64,000 bases of DNA, taken from the NCBI GenBank assembly GCA_030704615.1, contig CM060734.1, positions 54,760,042 through 54,824,041 of the forward strand, written 5' to 3'. The DNA comes from Takakia lepidozioides. Taxonomy: Eukaryota; Streptophyta; Takakiopsida; Takakiales; Takakiaceae. The first letter of the stretch is position 1. Each line of letters opens with the position of its first letter. The notes under the pieces are model-generated. The model was not told the DNA's origin, ran no database searches, and was given only the letters and a program-made list of their open reading frames with translations. Positions 22,800 to 34,100 of this stretch are shown here, piece after piece. The position numbers and the translations under genes are program-made.

Positions 22800-24470
22800 G
22801 GAGAGCAAGAGAGAGCAAGACCAAATAGCCGTTGGCATAACCAACCACAGACGATTTCCAACAGTTACCGTGCACTTCATTGCCGATTCCACATCTGGCA
22901 AATGCAACTCCTTGATGCGAGTGCCCTCTCAATGCACTGGACAAGTAGCCCGTTACTTAACCCACCCCAAACTGCTCCATCAGTTGCTGCCACAAGGGCC
23001 TCAAATCGCCTACTCTCCTCTTAGACTTGTCCCACTCTATCCGCTGCACAACAGACAGCTTCAGCTGCCCCCATAACAGCATTCTTAGAACGTTGCAGCC
23101 AGCCTGCAGGGCTCTTGTCCTTTTTTGACACTTTTGCGTATCCAGCTCGGCCATCTTCCTGCAAAAGAAGTTTGGTCCCCTGTGAAAACTGTTGGCTTCC
23201 AGAACTGGGGTCTGAAAGCACAATTGCGCCAAACACCTTCATGACCTCCCTTGTCCTTGCATCCCTGTAATACAAGGTATGGAAATGGCATAGGAGATGA
23301 CCACGTCCGTAAATTGCCTTATAAGAGGGGGATGATCTATATAGACGGACAAACCATCCTCCTTAGAAAGGGAGAGCGAGATGCAACTCACTCCCAGTCA
23401 TGCTTTGATCAAGATGACCTAACATGAACGACGCTGCCTAGGTTAGTGATAAGCTCTGAGTGGGTTGACAGTAAATCAGAACAAGAGTATACCCAGATAG
23501 ACAGGGATTTGAGGAGGTATACCATAATGTAATGTGATAAAGCCCCTCAGCCCAAATGCGTCCAGCTGAATGCTCAACCACCAGAATCCATACTTCAGTG
23601 TGAGATGAGCCAGTCACTGGCCCCCTCAGAGCACAGATGATCTAGCCATAAAGGCAGCTGTTGTATGGTCCCCTTCTGGCCCACTTAAAAGGCCACATGA
23701 TACAGCTTCCCACGGCCATGCCTTCACTGAACCACTTTCTGAATCCTGTCCATAATTCACCTGGAACCAAAAATGTGTGATAAGCTTTGAAAGATAAAAA
23801 TGAAAAGAGACTCACCACACCTCCCAGGTTACAGTCATATAGGATAGTCAAACAGATAGTTCAAAGCTTCCAGACCCACCACAGGAAGTGACAGCAATTG
23901 CAGTCACAGGGGTCCGATGCCCCTGCCAAGAAAGAGTTGCATAGTTGGCATCCTGCTTTCCAGGATCGCCAGCCCCAACCTGCATTCACTAAGCCCTCAA
24001 CTTGCCCACTCCATACAGTCTGGTTGGCAGTATGCACCGCCAAGCACAAAGTAGGCGACCCATGAACAGCACGGAAACGGTAAGCAGCAGCATCTTCATC
24101 TCCAATCACATTGCTCGTGCTGCACTGTCCTGTCACACTCCCAATATCCCATACCCGAATCCCAACTTCAGAGGCCATCCACAAGGAGGTCTCTGTGCAA
24201 ATAATTGTTCCTGTTGCCTCACTTGTCTGAGGTTCCCTCAAAAGATGGGGTCGAAGCTCCAGAGACATTGGGTGGCATGGGTGAACCATGCCTCTGTAGG
24301 ATGCTCTGTACACTCCCCTTCCTCCCCCGGATGCAAGATAATCATCAGAAGATCTTCTTCGTCAGACAACTGTTCGGAATCTGTGTTGATCACAGTCTTT
24401 GAAGGTCCCTGCTTATGGCTTGTCTGGCTGGATCGGATGCATGATGTTGCCTTTGCAAGGTCACTAATTG
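22800..24470 (-). pseudogene. FRA3-like inositol polyphosphate 5-phosphatase, WD40 part only, decayed
   Basis: Plant FRA3/5PTase12-14 proteins carry N-terminal WD40 repeats before a 5-phosphatase domain and act in phosphoinositide signalling and secondary-wall formation. Minus-strand pieces in order are LELRPHLLREPQTSEATGTI, LWMASEVGIRVWDI, GDEDAAAYRFRAVHGSPTLC and VWSGQVEGLV (24313-23990). Next come LWTG and, one frame over, SGSVKAWPWEAV (about 23750-23700), then DARTREVMKVFG, WLQRSKNAVMGAAEAV (23260-23050), FEALVAATDGAVW and finally VGYANG near 22835. Single-base frame breaks occur at about 23743 and 22847. The phosphatase domain was not seen in the window. Intron borders were not resolved. 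Confidence 0.75.
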
Positions 24471-24639
24471 TGTAAGCCAATGTAGCCCTCAGCCAATCCA
24501 ATTCTGCTCAAGGCTCACCATGCATCAAATTCAGAGATGTAGCAAACTTGGAAGATGGCATATTCTTTTCAGCTTGCAGCCTCTGGATACAGTACATTGC
24601 TCCGCCCGAGTATGAGCATTGTTCATTTCTTTGTGATAC

Positions 24640-25330
24640 TATGCATCTAGTATCAAACTGCAGTCTCTACACACTGGTGATCCCAATGGATAATCTCTAT
24701 TCTGTAAAAAAAAAGTTGCTCCCAAAAGATACCTAGAAGCTAGTAAATGAATGGAACCCCATTCAGATAAGGGCATTGTATTACTACACACTGAACTCCA
24801 GAGATCGAAGCTCCATAAATGGGTGACAGAGGCTGAGACAAATGGTCTATTATATGCCCCCAGATGGTGTTCAAAGAATCCGTCGAGTGAAGTAAAATTT
24901 AAAGAATCGAGAGGGATATCTCTACCACGCCAAGTGTCCAGATGTATCAGTAAACCAGGAAACGCAAGGCTTCCCAGTCGAAACATCAAATCTCATATAT
25001 TTTGCGACACCTTGGAATTGGACGAGAAATCGATCTCCCTGAGAAAGTTCTCCACAACGATCGAAACACCTTGACATAGTAGACAAAGATGACAATGCTT
25101 CTCCAGTAACCAGCTTCAGAGACAAAACTTCACTCAAAGAATGTACCAAGTTTCCAGGTAGATGAGAACAGGGCAGGAAAGTCCATATCAAGCGAACATT
25201 GCCAATATCAAAGTCAATATCAAAGCAAAGAGCAGCAGAACCCCAGAAAATGACAAGGCTACTAAAATTTGACGCAAGGCTCACAGCCTTCACAGCCCAG
25301 GAGTTTCCACAGACCGAAGAAGAAATGAAG
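24640..25330 (-). other. Unrecognised minus-strand open frames
   Basis: Two overlapping minus-strand frames (25293-24922 and 24989-24639) are unusually open, rich in Leu/Ser/Phe and read like a continuous protein broken by a frame change near 24930 (SLASNFSSLVIFWGSAALCF, then DIPLDSLNFTSLDGFFEHH). I recognise no family. It could be a further upstream exon or an unrelated decayed gene; coding status is unproven. Confidence 0.3.
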
Positions 25331-25745
25331 TATAGAGATCAATCAAGAACACAACAACAAGGACATGATGCAGACTGAGATCCAATCATGAGCACCGGGT
25401 AATACCCGGCCATGGAAACCACCTACCTTTTAGTGTACTGGCCCACCCCTGCCCTTATGGAAGACTGCCTTCATCTGGATATATCTGTTTGTACAAAACT
25501 AACGAAATATACCTCATTTTTTTTCCCCCTAAGTCTGGACTCAAAAAACCTCCCTGTACTCACACATTAGGCTCACACATTAGGTGATCGGTCAAACCCC
25601 TTTTATAACTCGGTTGCCTGTAATACTGGTTGACATCCAATATACACAGATTTGGCTTTGACCCACATTGGTATACAAGGCCCTTATCAGTCCAGATAGC
25701 AAGGGTGCCTCTAATCCTAAACAAGGGCCAATGGTATGCAAACAC
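25331..25745. other. No gene seen
   Basis: Short spacer with a doubled CACACATTAGG-type motif near 25560-25580 and no coding similarity. Confidence 0.4.
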
Positions 25746-25759
25746 CAGAATTCCTTATC

Positions 25760-27340
25760 TCAGCGTCTGATCACCGCAGTTCCTCTCCAACCAGCAGGTT
25801 GATCTCTGTCACAGTACCTTCTGACAGCTTTAAGTGATCGTGCACCTCCTGCTCCTGGTAGACTTTCTTCGAGGAAGTCAATTGGAATTCTCATCACAGC
25901 CTGCTGAACAATAGGCTCTTCATGTTTAGCTTTCTTCGTGGCTTGGAAAGCTTTGTGATGTGAACTGAAGTTTTCTGGTGTCGTGCATAACACAAATAGA
26001 GGAAGGCTTGAGCTCAAGACATTAGGAACACATGTTTTACAAACACATTTCCTTGCCGCTTTAGTAAATCGCCCTCCATCCTCCAATGCTTTTAAGACCT
26101 TTGATAGCCCCTCTTTGTTGATGGAATGACTCTTCCCGGAAGCCATCTTGAAGAACAGGTACGGGCTGCTCAATGAATCAATTGACATTTGATTTGATGC
26201 CCTAGGTATGCAGTATGCTGTTAGGTCATCCTTGGCTTTTGAACAAGCATCTTCGTTGCTCTTAAACACCTGAAGCTCTGCCTGGGGAAGAGTCACCCTA
26301 AATTCTGCACCCCTATCCATAAATGTACACGTAAAAGTGCCCCCAATGGAGAGGATCATATGTGATAACGTCTCGAACCAATAGTCACGTAGGGCAACTA
26401 TCTCAACGTCCACTGTTGTGCTCAATATGAGAGATACTACCTCAAGAATATCCTCAAGGTGCAACTTGAGGGCAAACTGATTAGCAACCCACTTTGACGC
26501 AAAGCAGAGCATTTTGCTTCTAAAGCGCCTTAGAGATTTTTTCTGAGGACTCAGTGCATGTGCTTCGGATTGCACAGTAGTCTCATCCACGCGCCAATGG
26601 AAAAGTGAGTCACTGTCGCATGGGGAAAGTGTCCAATTGCAGATGTACAATCATAGTTTTTATTCCTTCTGCCTTCTCAGCAACAATCATGTTCCGTACT
26701 TTCAGCATCCAAGATGCTAGCCTTATTCCTGAGCTGGAATCTTTCAACACAGATCTTGCCACACCTCCAGCTACAGAAAACCACTCTTCCACTGTATCAT
26801 TGGTGACGTTTCTGTCAAAATCATGAATACCCCTTCTGCAGCTCTCCATCTCATCCAAGCTAAACAAAGGAGTGTGCAGATAAAGGTAATTGGAAGATTT
26901 TCTTCTAACCCACATTGCTTTTGTTGGGCTCGCAAACACTTGCGCTTCTAATATGGAAGATGGGCTGTTTGGTGGCCCATCATCAATAATATAAAGAACT
27001 TTAGCGCCATTGCTGGGTAGGTGGTCTAAGATTTCAAATGAGTCCAACTTCCGAACACCAGTTGACACCTCTAACTTAAAAAAGCTGAGACCTTCTCTCT
27101 GTTTTCAACCGTCGTACCCGCTATCAACTCTTGAGCTATCACAAAGGCGCATAGGTGAGATTTTCCAATCCCCGGTGTACCCGTAAACACAACTGTGTTC
27201 AACTTTTTGTTCAACTCAAAATATTGTTTTTTAGCCTCTAAGAGCTCAAAATAACATTGTCTCAAGTATAATTGATTGGAAAATGTGTTACCCTGTCCGA
27301 GCCAGACGACTCCATCTGGCAGGTAATCACTGAGCCAGGT
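25760..27340 (-). pseudogene. Crinkler/RHS-type NTPase-nuclease-like gene, two frame breaks
   Basis: The minus strand from about 27340 opens WLSDYLPDGVVWLGQG, then reaches the Walker A loop FTGTPGIGKSHLCAFVIAQE (about 27180). After a frame break near 27090 come a Walker B-like VLYIIDDGPP, VFASPTKAMW, LFSLDEMESCR and VAGGVARSVL (27068-26700), the conserved order of Crinkler/RHS P-loop NTPases. After a second break near 26605-26640 follows a C-terminal region with CFASKWVANQFALK and FFKMASGKSHSINKEGL, a position where this class carries a restriction-endonuclease-like domain. Such proteins are known as oomycete and chytrid effectors and trypanosome RHS proteins, with sporadic copies in plants. 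The frame breaks suggest a pseudogene, or missed introns or sequencing indels. The N-terminal header domain was not found. Confidence 0.7.
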
Positions 27341-27344
27341 TGGG

Positions 27345-28209
27345 CCTCCTTAACTCTCTCTTGCATACCTGTGTCTCGTAAGCAAACCACAAATCTTGAC
27401 ATCGGATGGTCTTCATGGAGCCGTGTTCCACTCTCGGGTCCTGTAAGAACTGGACATGGTACCTTATGGAATAAGCCCTAACAAGCTGAAGCTTTGAAAA
27501 CAAACTGAATTGATCAACTCCAATAAGGTTACATGAGACGTTCGGTGATTGAATACATCATTGTCAAAACAGATACAGGAAAGAGATTGTACAAATCTAA
27601 ACCATGTAAAGAAGGTGAGAGAGAATAACACACATGTTGGCAGAGGATCATAGCGCGGGGTCATCCTGAAATGGTATCCGTCAGCTTCAAGTGGCGATTC
27701 TCCAACCACGTTCAAATTTTGCCAGGCAAAGTGGCTTTTCTCCAATTAAAACCACGTGCAAATTTTGGGCAGGTTGTAAACAGCCGGTAATTCCCCAAAC
27801 GTTTTCGGAGGCTTCAAGAACTTCGCATGCAAAGGCCGGAACTACGAATTGGATTGAAGGAGGTGTTCCTGGGGGCAGTCCACGCCCCTGAAAATGCACA
27901 CGAATCATGGAACTGGAACAGCAAGAGCACGGAGAGGGGTGTTGAAAAACGTAGATAGAACAATAAATGAGGATTGTATACGTAGAAGCTCTCCACCCAA
28001 CCATAGAAGTAAACAACCTTACAAATGATCTGTTACTACACCCCGAGCTTCTTATATAGTACTAGCTAGGCTAAAAGCAATCACTAAAGACTTGCTTTTT
28101 AGACCTACTTTTTACTATATATATGTTAAGTAGTCCCATAATGGACTAGCTTTAACTTTAAGGCAAAGCCTCTCTAGTAGAAGTTATTTTTAATGTCTCT
28201 TACTTTATC
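27345..28209. other. No recognised gene
   Basis: Holds possible 5' exons of the Crinkler-like gene on the minus strand (not resolved) and AT-rich DNA leading to the MITE. Confidence 0.4.
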
Positions 28210-28211
28210 TA

Positions 28212-28682
28212 CCGTCCTGGACAACCGTTTAGTCATTTTTGCGCCTAATAATAAATTGAATCAATCAGCAATTAGGCATGTTTTTGAAAACCATTTCTCA
28301 CATTAGGCATCTTCATGCTGTAATTAGAATTAGGCACATGAGAACAGAAAACATTTATTTTCTTAAGAATAAAATTACAAAATAGACACCCAATGCCCAT
28401 GGGCCCTTCCAGGCTCCGGCTACCTTTCATTTCCTTTGAAACCGTAATATGATGACATTGTGGAGTCCATGCAAGGGCCTTTCGAAGTTACATGGAGCTC
28501 TCGCAAATAGATTGCGATTTGTAGGAAGTTATTTCCGCACGCATATATTTGTATTGATTTTTGTTCAATGAAATTTTGATCTTATTACAAACAACATGAG
28601 AAGAGGCTTGCAAAAATTCACAGAATTGGTTAGGCACTTTCATTTTGAATTAATTATCAACTAAACGGTTGTCCAGGGACGA
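28212..28682. mobile_element. Pogo-like MITE, 471 bp, TA duplication
   Basis: The left end CCGTCCTGGACAACCGTTTA and the reverse complement of the right end TCGTCCCTGGACAACCGTTT form terminal inverted repeats with one mismatch and one 1-nt indel. TA flanks both sides (28210-28211 and 28683-28684), the duplication made by pogo/Tc1-mariner elements. The inside is AT-rich and non-coding, with several TTAGGCA or TGCCTAA motifs. These motifs, the TA target and the CCGT start are shared with the full-length element at 59809-62704, whose transposase type could have mobilised it. Confidence 0.75.
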
Positions 28683-28685
28683 TAT

Positions 28686-30700
28686 GTGGTACTTGTAGAT
28701 AGAGTTATATGTATATTGTAGGTAGGCACTTGTAGAGTAATGTAGTTAGTGTAGCTATATGTAGTGTAGTGTAGTTATATGTGATAGAGTTATACAATAT
28801 CCCATATATCTACAATGTAGATTTGTTGAATATGGAGGTGTTTTCCAACAAGGGGAACCTGAAAATATTGCAGTACAGAAATGGACGAGTGGCCTCTTCA
28901 CGGTTTCGAGAATGAGCCTGTGAGGCGACCACCTCCGAGTGCTTGCTTCAAAATATCGAGCACGACACTCTTTCGCATAGGAAGCTTCCATTTGGCGTCA
29001 AGGTACCATCCTTGCCTATAACCGTTACGTACTTGCATCTCCGCCATCAACGAAGCCGCTGAAAGATCAATTCAGCCAACGGGGCATCGGCTGAAAAACT
29101 TTCACATGCAACGGCCTCCAAAACCTTAAAATTAGGGCTTACTTTCAGTAGGCGACATCACTACTGGCAAGCGTTGGTATGGTATAGGATTGTGACCGAC
29201 AGAGTGTCGTCCAAGTTGTATTCCACGACCATCTGCTTCGGGAGACCAGTGGGAGCACTTGTGTGCACACTTGGCTTAGCCCTTCTCTCCAGCACCCTGC
29301 CATGTTATACTCAATCCATCAGTCTTGCACAGAATTGCATGAAAGCGAAGGTGTCGGTTTTGCAATAGCCTCATTTCCCTCCTCTTGTTCTCTCATTCTT
29401 TTTTCGTAGAATGGTTGAATGCGAGCAGGTACTTCGTTGGATGTTGAGCAAAATTGATCAGGATTTGATGCAATCTGAGCTGCGCAACAAAATTTGTGGT
29501 TAAAAGGTAACCGGAGGATTACCTGGTTGGCTAGGGAGGTAAGGGTCCGAATTTCACAAGGAATCTACATGTGTCGTGTTGCGGGTCTAATGAATTGGAG
29601 TACGAACTCTCCCCAAACTTCCATGATAAACACGCCATGTGTGCACTTAGGCCATCGAAAGAAGGTCGACATGGTGGCAAGAGTGCTTGAATGTTACAGA
29701 GGCCCTTCAGTGTAGGTAGAAGGCTTCCGATGAGAATAAAAGAATCCGAGTTCAGAGTAAAAGGAGCTGTCAGTTTGAAATGCAAGAATCTCAAACGAGA
29801 TGTGGGACGTGTCCCAACAAGATGCTGTCAACACTGAGCTTGGATTTCTTGGTATCCCCCACCCTGCAGCAGTCCGATCTCTGTTGGACTGGCAAACATA
29901 ATATCCACACGAAAGATCTGCACAGTACGGGAATTTTATGGAGAAGTTGCATCATTCGTTGGTGAACTAAACACGCTCCAGTTGTGCATTGACTAATTAG
30001 AGGGCTATGAGGATTGTACTGACGCCCCAAGTGTATTGCTAAATTCACAGAGTCGGAGACATTGCGCTTCGGCTTCATGACAATTGCAAGTTTGAAATTC
30101 GGTAATTAACAAGTAACCTTGTTGCAGCTTGCAATTTCGCTAGAACCTTCTCTTCTTGCCAATTGCCAATTCTTCGGAATGGAACGTCATAGCCATTCAG
30201 ACTGGTACTGTACGACATAAAAATATTTTATGACAATTTGTCACAGCTTTGTACTTACTCTGTACTTACTTACGTACTATGTAACCTACAGTCACTTCGC
30301 CTACTGCTACCTTTCACTTGAAAAAGTTCCATTCGCTGCAACCACGCCTTCAATGGCTTCACACATACTCAGATGAAGAAGATGCTCAAAATTCTCCTCT
30401 AGTACCTGTCCTATTTCTCCTCAAAAGCATATGATGAGTTCGCATGGAAAAAATAGTCCAGAATAGTTAAATTTCTACATTCGGAGATGGCCAATTCTCT
30501 TCTGTGAGAAACGAATCGAACAAGCAACATATCAGCAGTCAACAATGGATTCTTGTACTTCATGTGAGTCTGAGAAAGGAACCTCGTGAAGATTGTGAGG
30601 CATGCATTGCCGGACCTGTAGTATCAGGTTCGGATACGGGCCGAACCCAGGTTTGCCACACAGGATCGGAATCCCCGAACCTGATCTGACAACCTAACCC
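28686..30700. other. Low-complexity and intergenic DNA, no gene recognised
   Basis: 28690-28790 is a degenerate GTAGTGTAG/TATATG simple repeat. The remaining roughly 1.9 kb has short open frames on both strands without family resemblance. Confidence 0.45.
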
Positions 30701-30704
30701 GTGC

Positions 30705-30754
30705 CACGTGTTAGCGAACCAGTACGCCAGCGCTAAACCGGACCTCGGTATAAA
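30705..30754 (+). promoter_or_regulatory. Candidate ClpB3 promoter: G-box and TATA
   Basis: CACGTG (30705-30710) and TATAAA (30749-30754) lie about 380 bp upstream of the ClpB3 ATG. They are the only close G-box/TATA pair in the upstream kilobase. A clear heat-shock element was not found. Assignment rests on position and motif only. Confidence 0.4.
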
Positions 30755-31129
30755 CTAGTCTAGTAGGGGTTTGGTAAACCTGAGCTGGGGTGCGTGGGGT
30801 TCTGGTTTCAGTGTGCAGTGCAGGCACGGGGGCAGCCATGGATTGAAGCTGCATCCGCATTCATGGCTTGTTGTGATTGTCGCCCACAACACCCAAGATT
30901 CGTATGAGCACAGCACAGCTTCATCATCTCTCGATCACAAGGACAAATTTGTTTTGCGTGCATCTATCTGGATTTTTCGTGATCGCTCTGTGATTCGGCT
31001 CCTCTAAATCCTGTCTCTATTGGCATTGAGTACCTACCAATCCCAGGAGAATAGGGCTAGTTTTCCAGTTTTGTTTTTCTGGTTCCTTCCTGGTTTCCTT
31101 GGTGGGGTAGCTTTGAGTAATCCTTACCC

Positions 31130-34100
31130 ATGGCAATGATAACGTCTTCTGTCTATGTCCCGTCTTCAGCTGGACGTAACTCTGTAAGTCTGGTCTCTGT
31201 GGCACCCGGACACCAACGGGTGAACTTGGTAGCATCTTTGGTCGGAATTCCTTCAAGAGTATGGGTTTCCTGTGGGAAGTCTAGGAGAATTGCGGCTGCA
31301 GGGTCTCCCTTTGCCAGGAACGTGGGTCCATGGCAAGATTTTGCGGGGCTTAGGCCCGAACGATTGGGTCGAAAGATAGAGATAGCAAAGGTGGATAAGC
31401 GAGGAAGACAAGCTTTGCGTGCGACGCCGTGCGCCGAAGTCCGAGATGGGAAGGTAAGTGTTCAGGGCTGTAGGAATGCGGAACGCATATTCTCCACTTT
31501 CCTCGGTAATTCAGGGGCTGTACCTACAACTGACGATTTGGCAATTCTTGAAATCCAGCTGGCTCAAACTCCGTCTTACAAACATCTTAGTATTTCCTCC
31601 TGTCTTCTTGCTGTGAGGAGAACCTCATGTGATGGTTGTTGTTGGAGCTGGTTTGTTATGCTTCTTTACGGAAAGACCTCACCTATTTTTCCTTTGTTAA
31701 ATTGGAGACTTTCCAGACCAGAATTCCCACTTGCACAGATTCCACTTATTTGCCCCGGGCACAGGGCATAATTGCAGGATTACTGACAGGTCTCTGAAAT
31801 CCAAGATCGGTTTGTACGACAGGTAAAATCCTGGCACTTGAACGTTCCAGGCTTTTCGACCCTGTTCTCCGGCTATGCCCTGGGGACAGGCACCTCAAAT
31901 CCTGGAAAGTTCTCCAGCCAGGACTTCACCTCTTACAAAAAGATTTTGCATTTTGCTGTTTCACACTGGAGAACTTGGCTTTTCCCAGGATATCATTGTC
32001 TTGGTTTTGGGGGCTGCCAATTCAAGCCTCTTTGCCTCTGTGCATCGACCACAGTTCCATTTCTTCAGGGGCATGCCAGAGATCCACTTGTTCGTTTCAG
32101 CCTGCATCCCGCATTTTGTATGGTTGCAGAGGAATTTCGCGTATTCTTTGTCTAGAGGGCTTTGCACGGACCTCCAGGGAGAGTATGGGTCTGCTCTCTG
32201 AATTATCTGTGGGATTGCCCTGCTATAGAAGTTGATGAGTTAAGTATGGAGGTTGTGTGACACATAGCCTCTGCCGAACAAGGAATTTAAGTGCTACCAG
32301 ATGTTTTCGCCACAAATGTTCTGGCTCAGTAATAAAGACATTCTTGGATCTGGACAACATGGGCTGTTCATGTGCAGATAAATCAAGCAGATTTCACAGA
32401 GATGGCATGGCAGGCTATAGTAGCCTCTCCGGATGTTGCCAAGGAAAGCAAACAACAAATTGTGGAGACAGAGCATTTGATGAAGGCATTGTTAGAGCAA
32501 CGAAATGGGCTGGCTCGCCGAATATTTGCCAAGGCAGGAGTTGATAACACCTCTCTGCTTGAAGCTACAGATCGATATATTCAGCGTCAGCCGAAGGTTG
32601 TGGTATAATCCATGGATCCTACTTAGCCAGCAGAAATTTGCATAACTTGTTTGCTGACAGTGGATCCTTTCTTGCTAACTGTAAATTGCTGTCTGCATGT
32701 TCTGAAGAGATCCTCATACAGGCAGTTGGGACAGTATATTCAGGATCTCTACGTGACACATAGACCTATGGTTCTTGAAGAGTTCTTATTTGATCTTGCA
32801 AGACACAAGAATTGGAAGCATTACCAGTTCACTTGATTGAATGTGTTGTATCTTGTGTGATTGGTGCAGATGTGAAAATTGATGGAAACAAACAAGACCA
32901 TTTCACCTGATCAGAGGTATGTCATGTGCAGGTTATGGGTGACACAAGTGGTTCAGTGCTGGGTCGTGATCTGGAGGCTTTGGTAGGGAGGGCAAGAGGG
33001 CATAAGAAGGAGTATGGTGATTCATTCATCTCTGTGGAACATTTGGTGCTTGGATTTGTCCAAGACAAACGATTTGGACAACAGCTTTTCAAGGACTTCC
33101 CGTTGTCAGCCAAGAGCTTGAATTCTGTCATCCAAGCCATGCGAGGCTCCCAGAAGGTCACTGATCAAGGTACTTCTGCCAAAGTCATTTGTAATCGAAT
33201 GTGAGGTATCAACCCTCCTAAGCTGGTTGTGCAGCCCTGAAATTGGAAACTCAGCTTGAGATTGTTGGAGCCCCCATGCAAAGAGGATAACCATCCAGCT
33301 ACACTGAATCCAAAGGCATTATTGATAGTATACTAGAAAGTGTCATGTTCATAACAGCTCTGAAATTTTCTCTCCAGTATACAACTCACATTGAGTGGGT
33401 GAGTGACAAAGAAAGAGAGATCTCATAACACAGAGAAAAATCAGAGAAGGATAAAGATCCATGATGTTCACAGGTGCCCCGAAGCGCCCATGGAAGCTGG
33501 TCTGAGCTTGGCTAATATTTGTGGGTGGTATCTCAAAGTTTTTGCATGAGGGCCTTGGGTGTTAACACAGTCCTATGGCTGATCTGAGGTGGACTCAGAT
33601 CCAGAGGGCAAGTATGAAGCATTGGAGAAGTATGGCAAGGATTTGACAGAGATGGCACGGCAAGGAAAACTAGATCCTGTGATTGGCCGCGATGATGAAA
33701 TCCGACGTTGTATTCAAATTCTGTCTCGTAGAACAAAAAACAATCCAGTGCTTATTGGAGAACCTGGTGTGGGAAAAACTGCCATCTCTGAAGGGTGAGT
33801 GAGTCAGTGGTTGGGTAAGTGGGATAGCCTTGTCATAGGTATTGCATGAAGAAGCTTTGTCTCAATTATGTGTGTTGTGTTGTTTGTAGAAAAACGTGAG
33901 CAGAGGAGAGGGTTCTCTAGCAGGGGTGCATTTCCGTCCTTTTCAGCCGGGGGGAGGGGTGACAGGAGGAGACCCATCCTAGTGTCATCTGTGGGCCTTG
34001 TGGCCACAAACACCTCTGCACACGGTATGAGTTTGGGAGTGAGATAGCCCAGTGAGACACGCAACTTTATCCGATTGTCAACCAAGGTCATATGGCATGT

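Noticed and set aside
31475-32235. Open frames inside ClpB3 intron 1
   Set aside because: They do not match Clp proteins and break the phase-consistent exon 1-exon 2 join (31453 to 32378).
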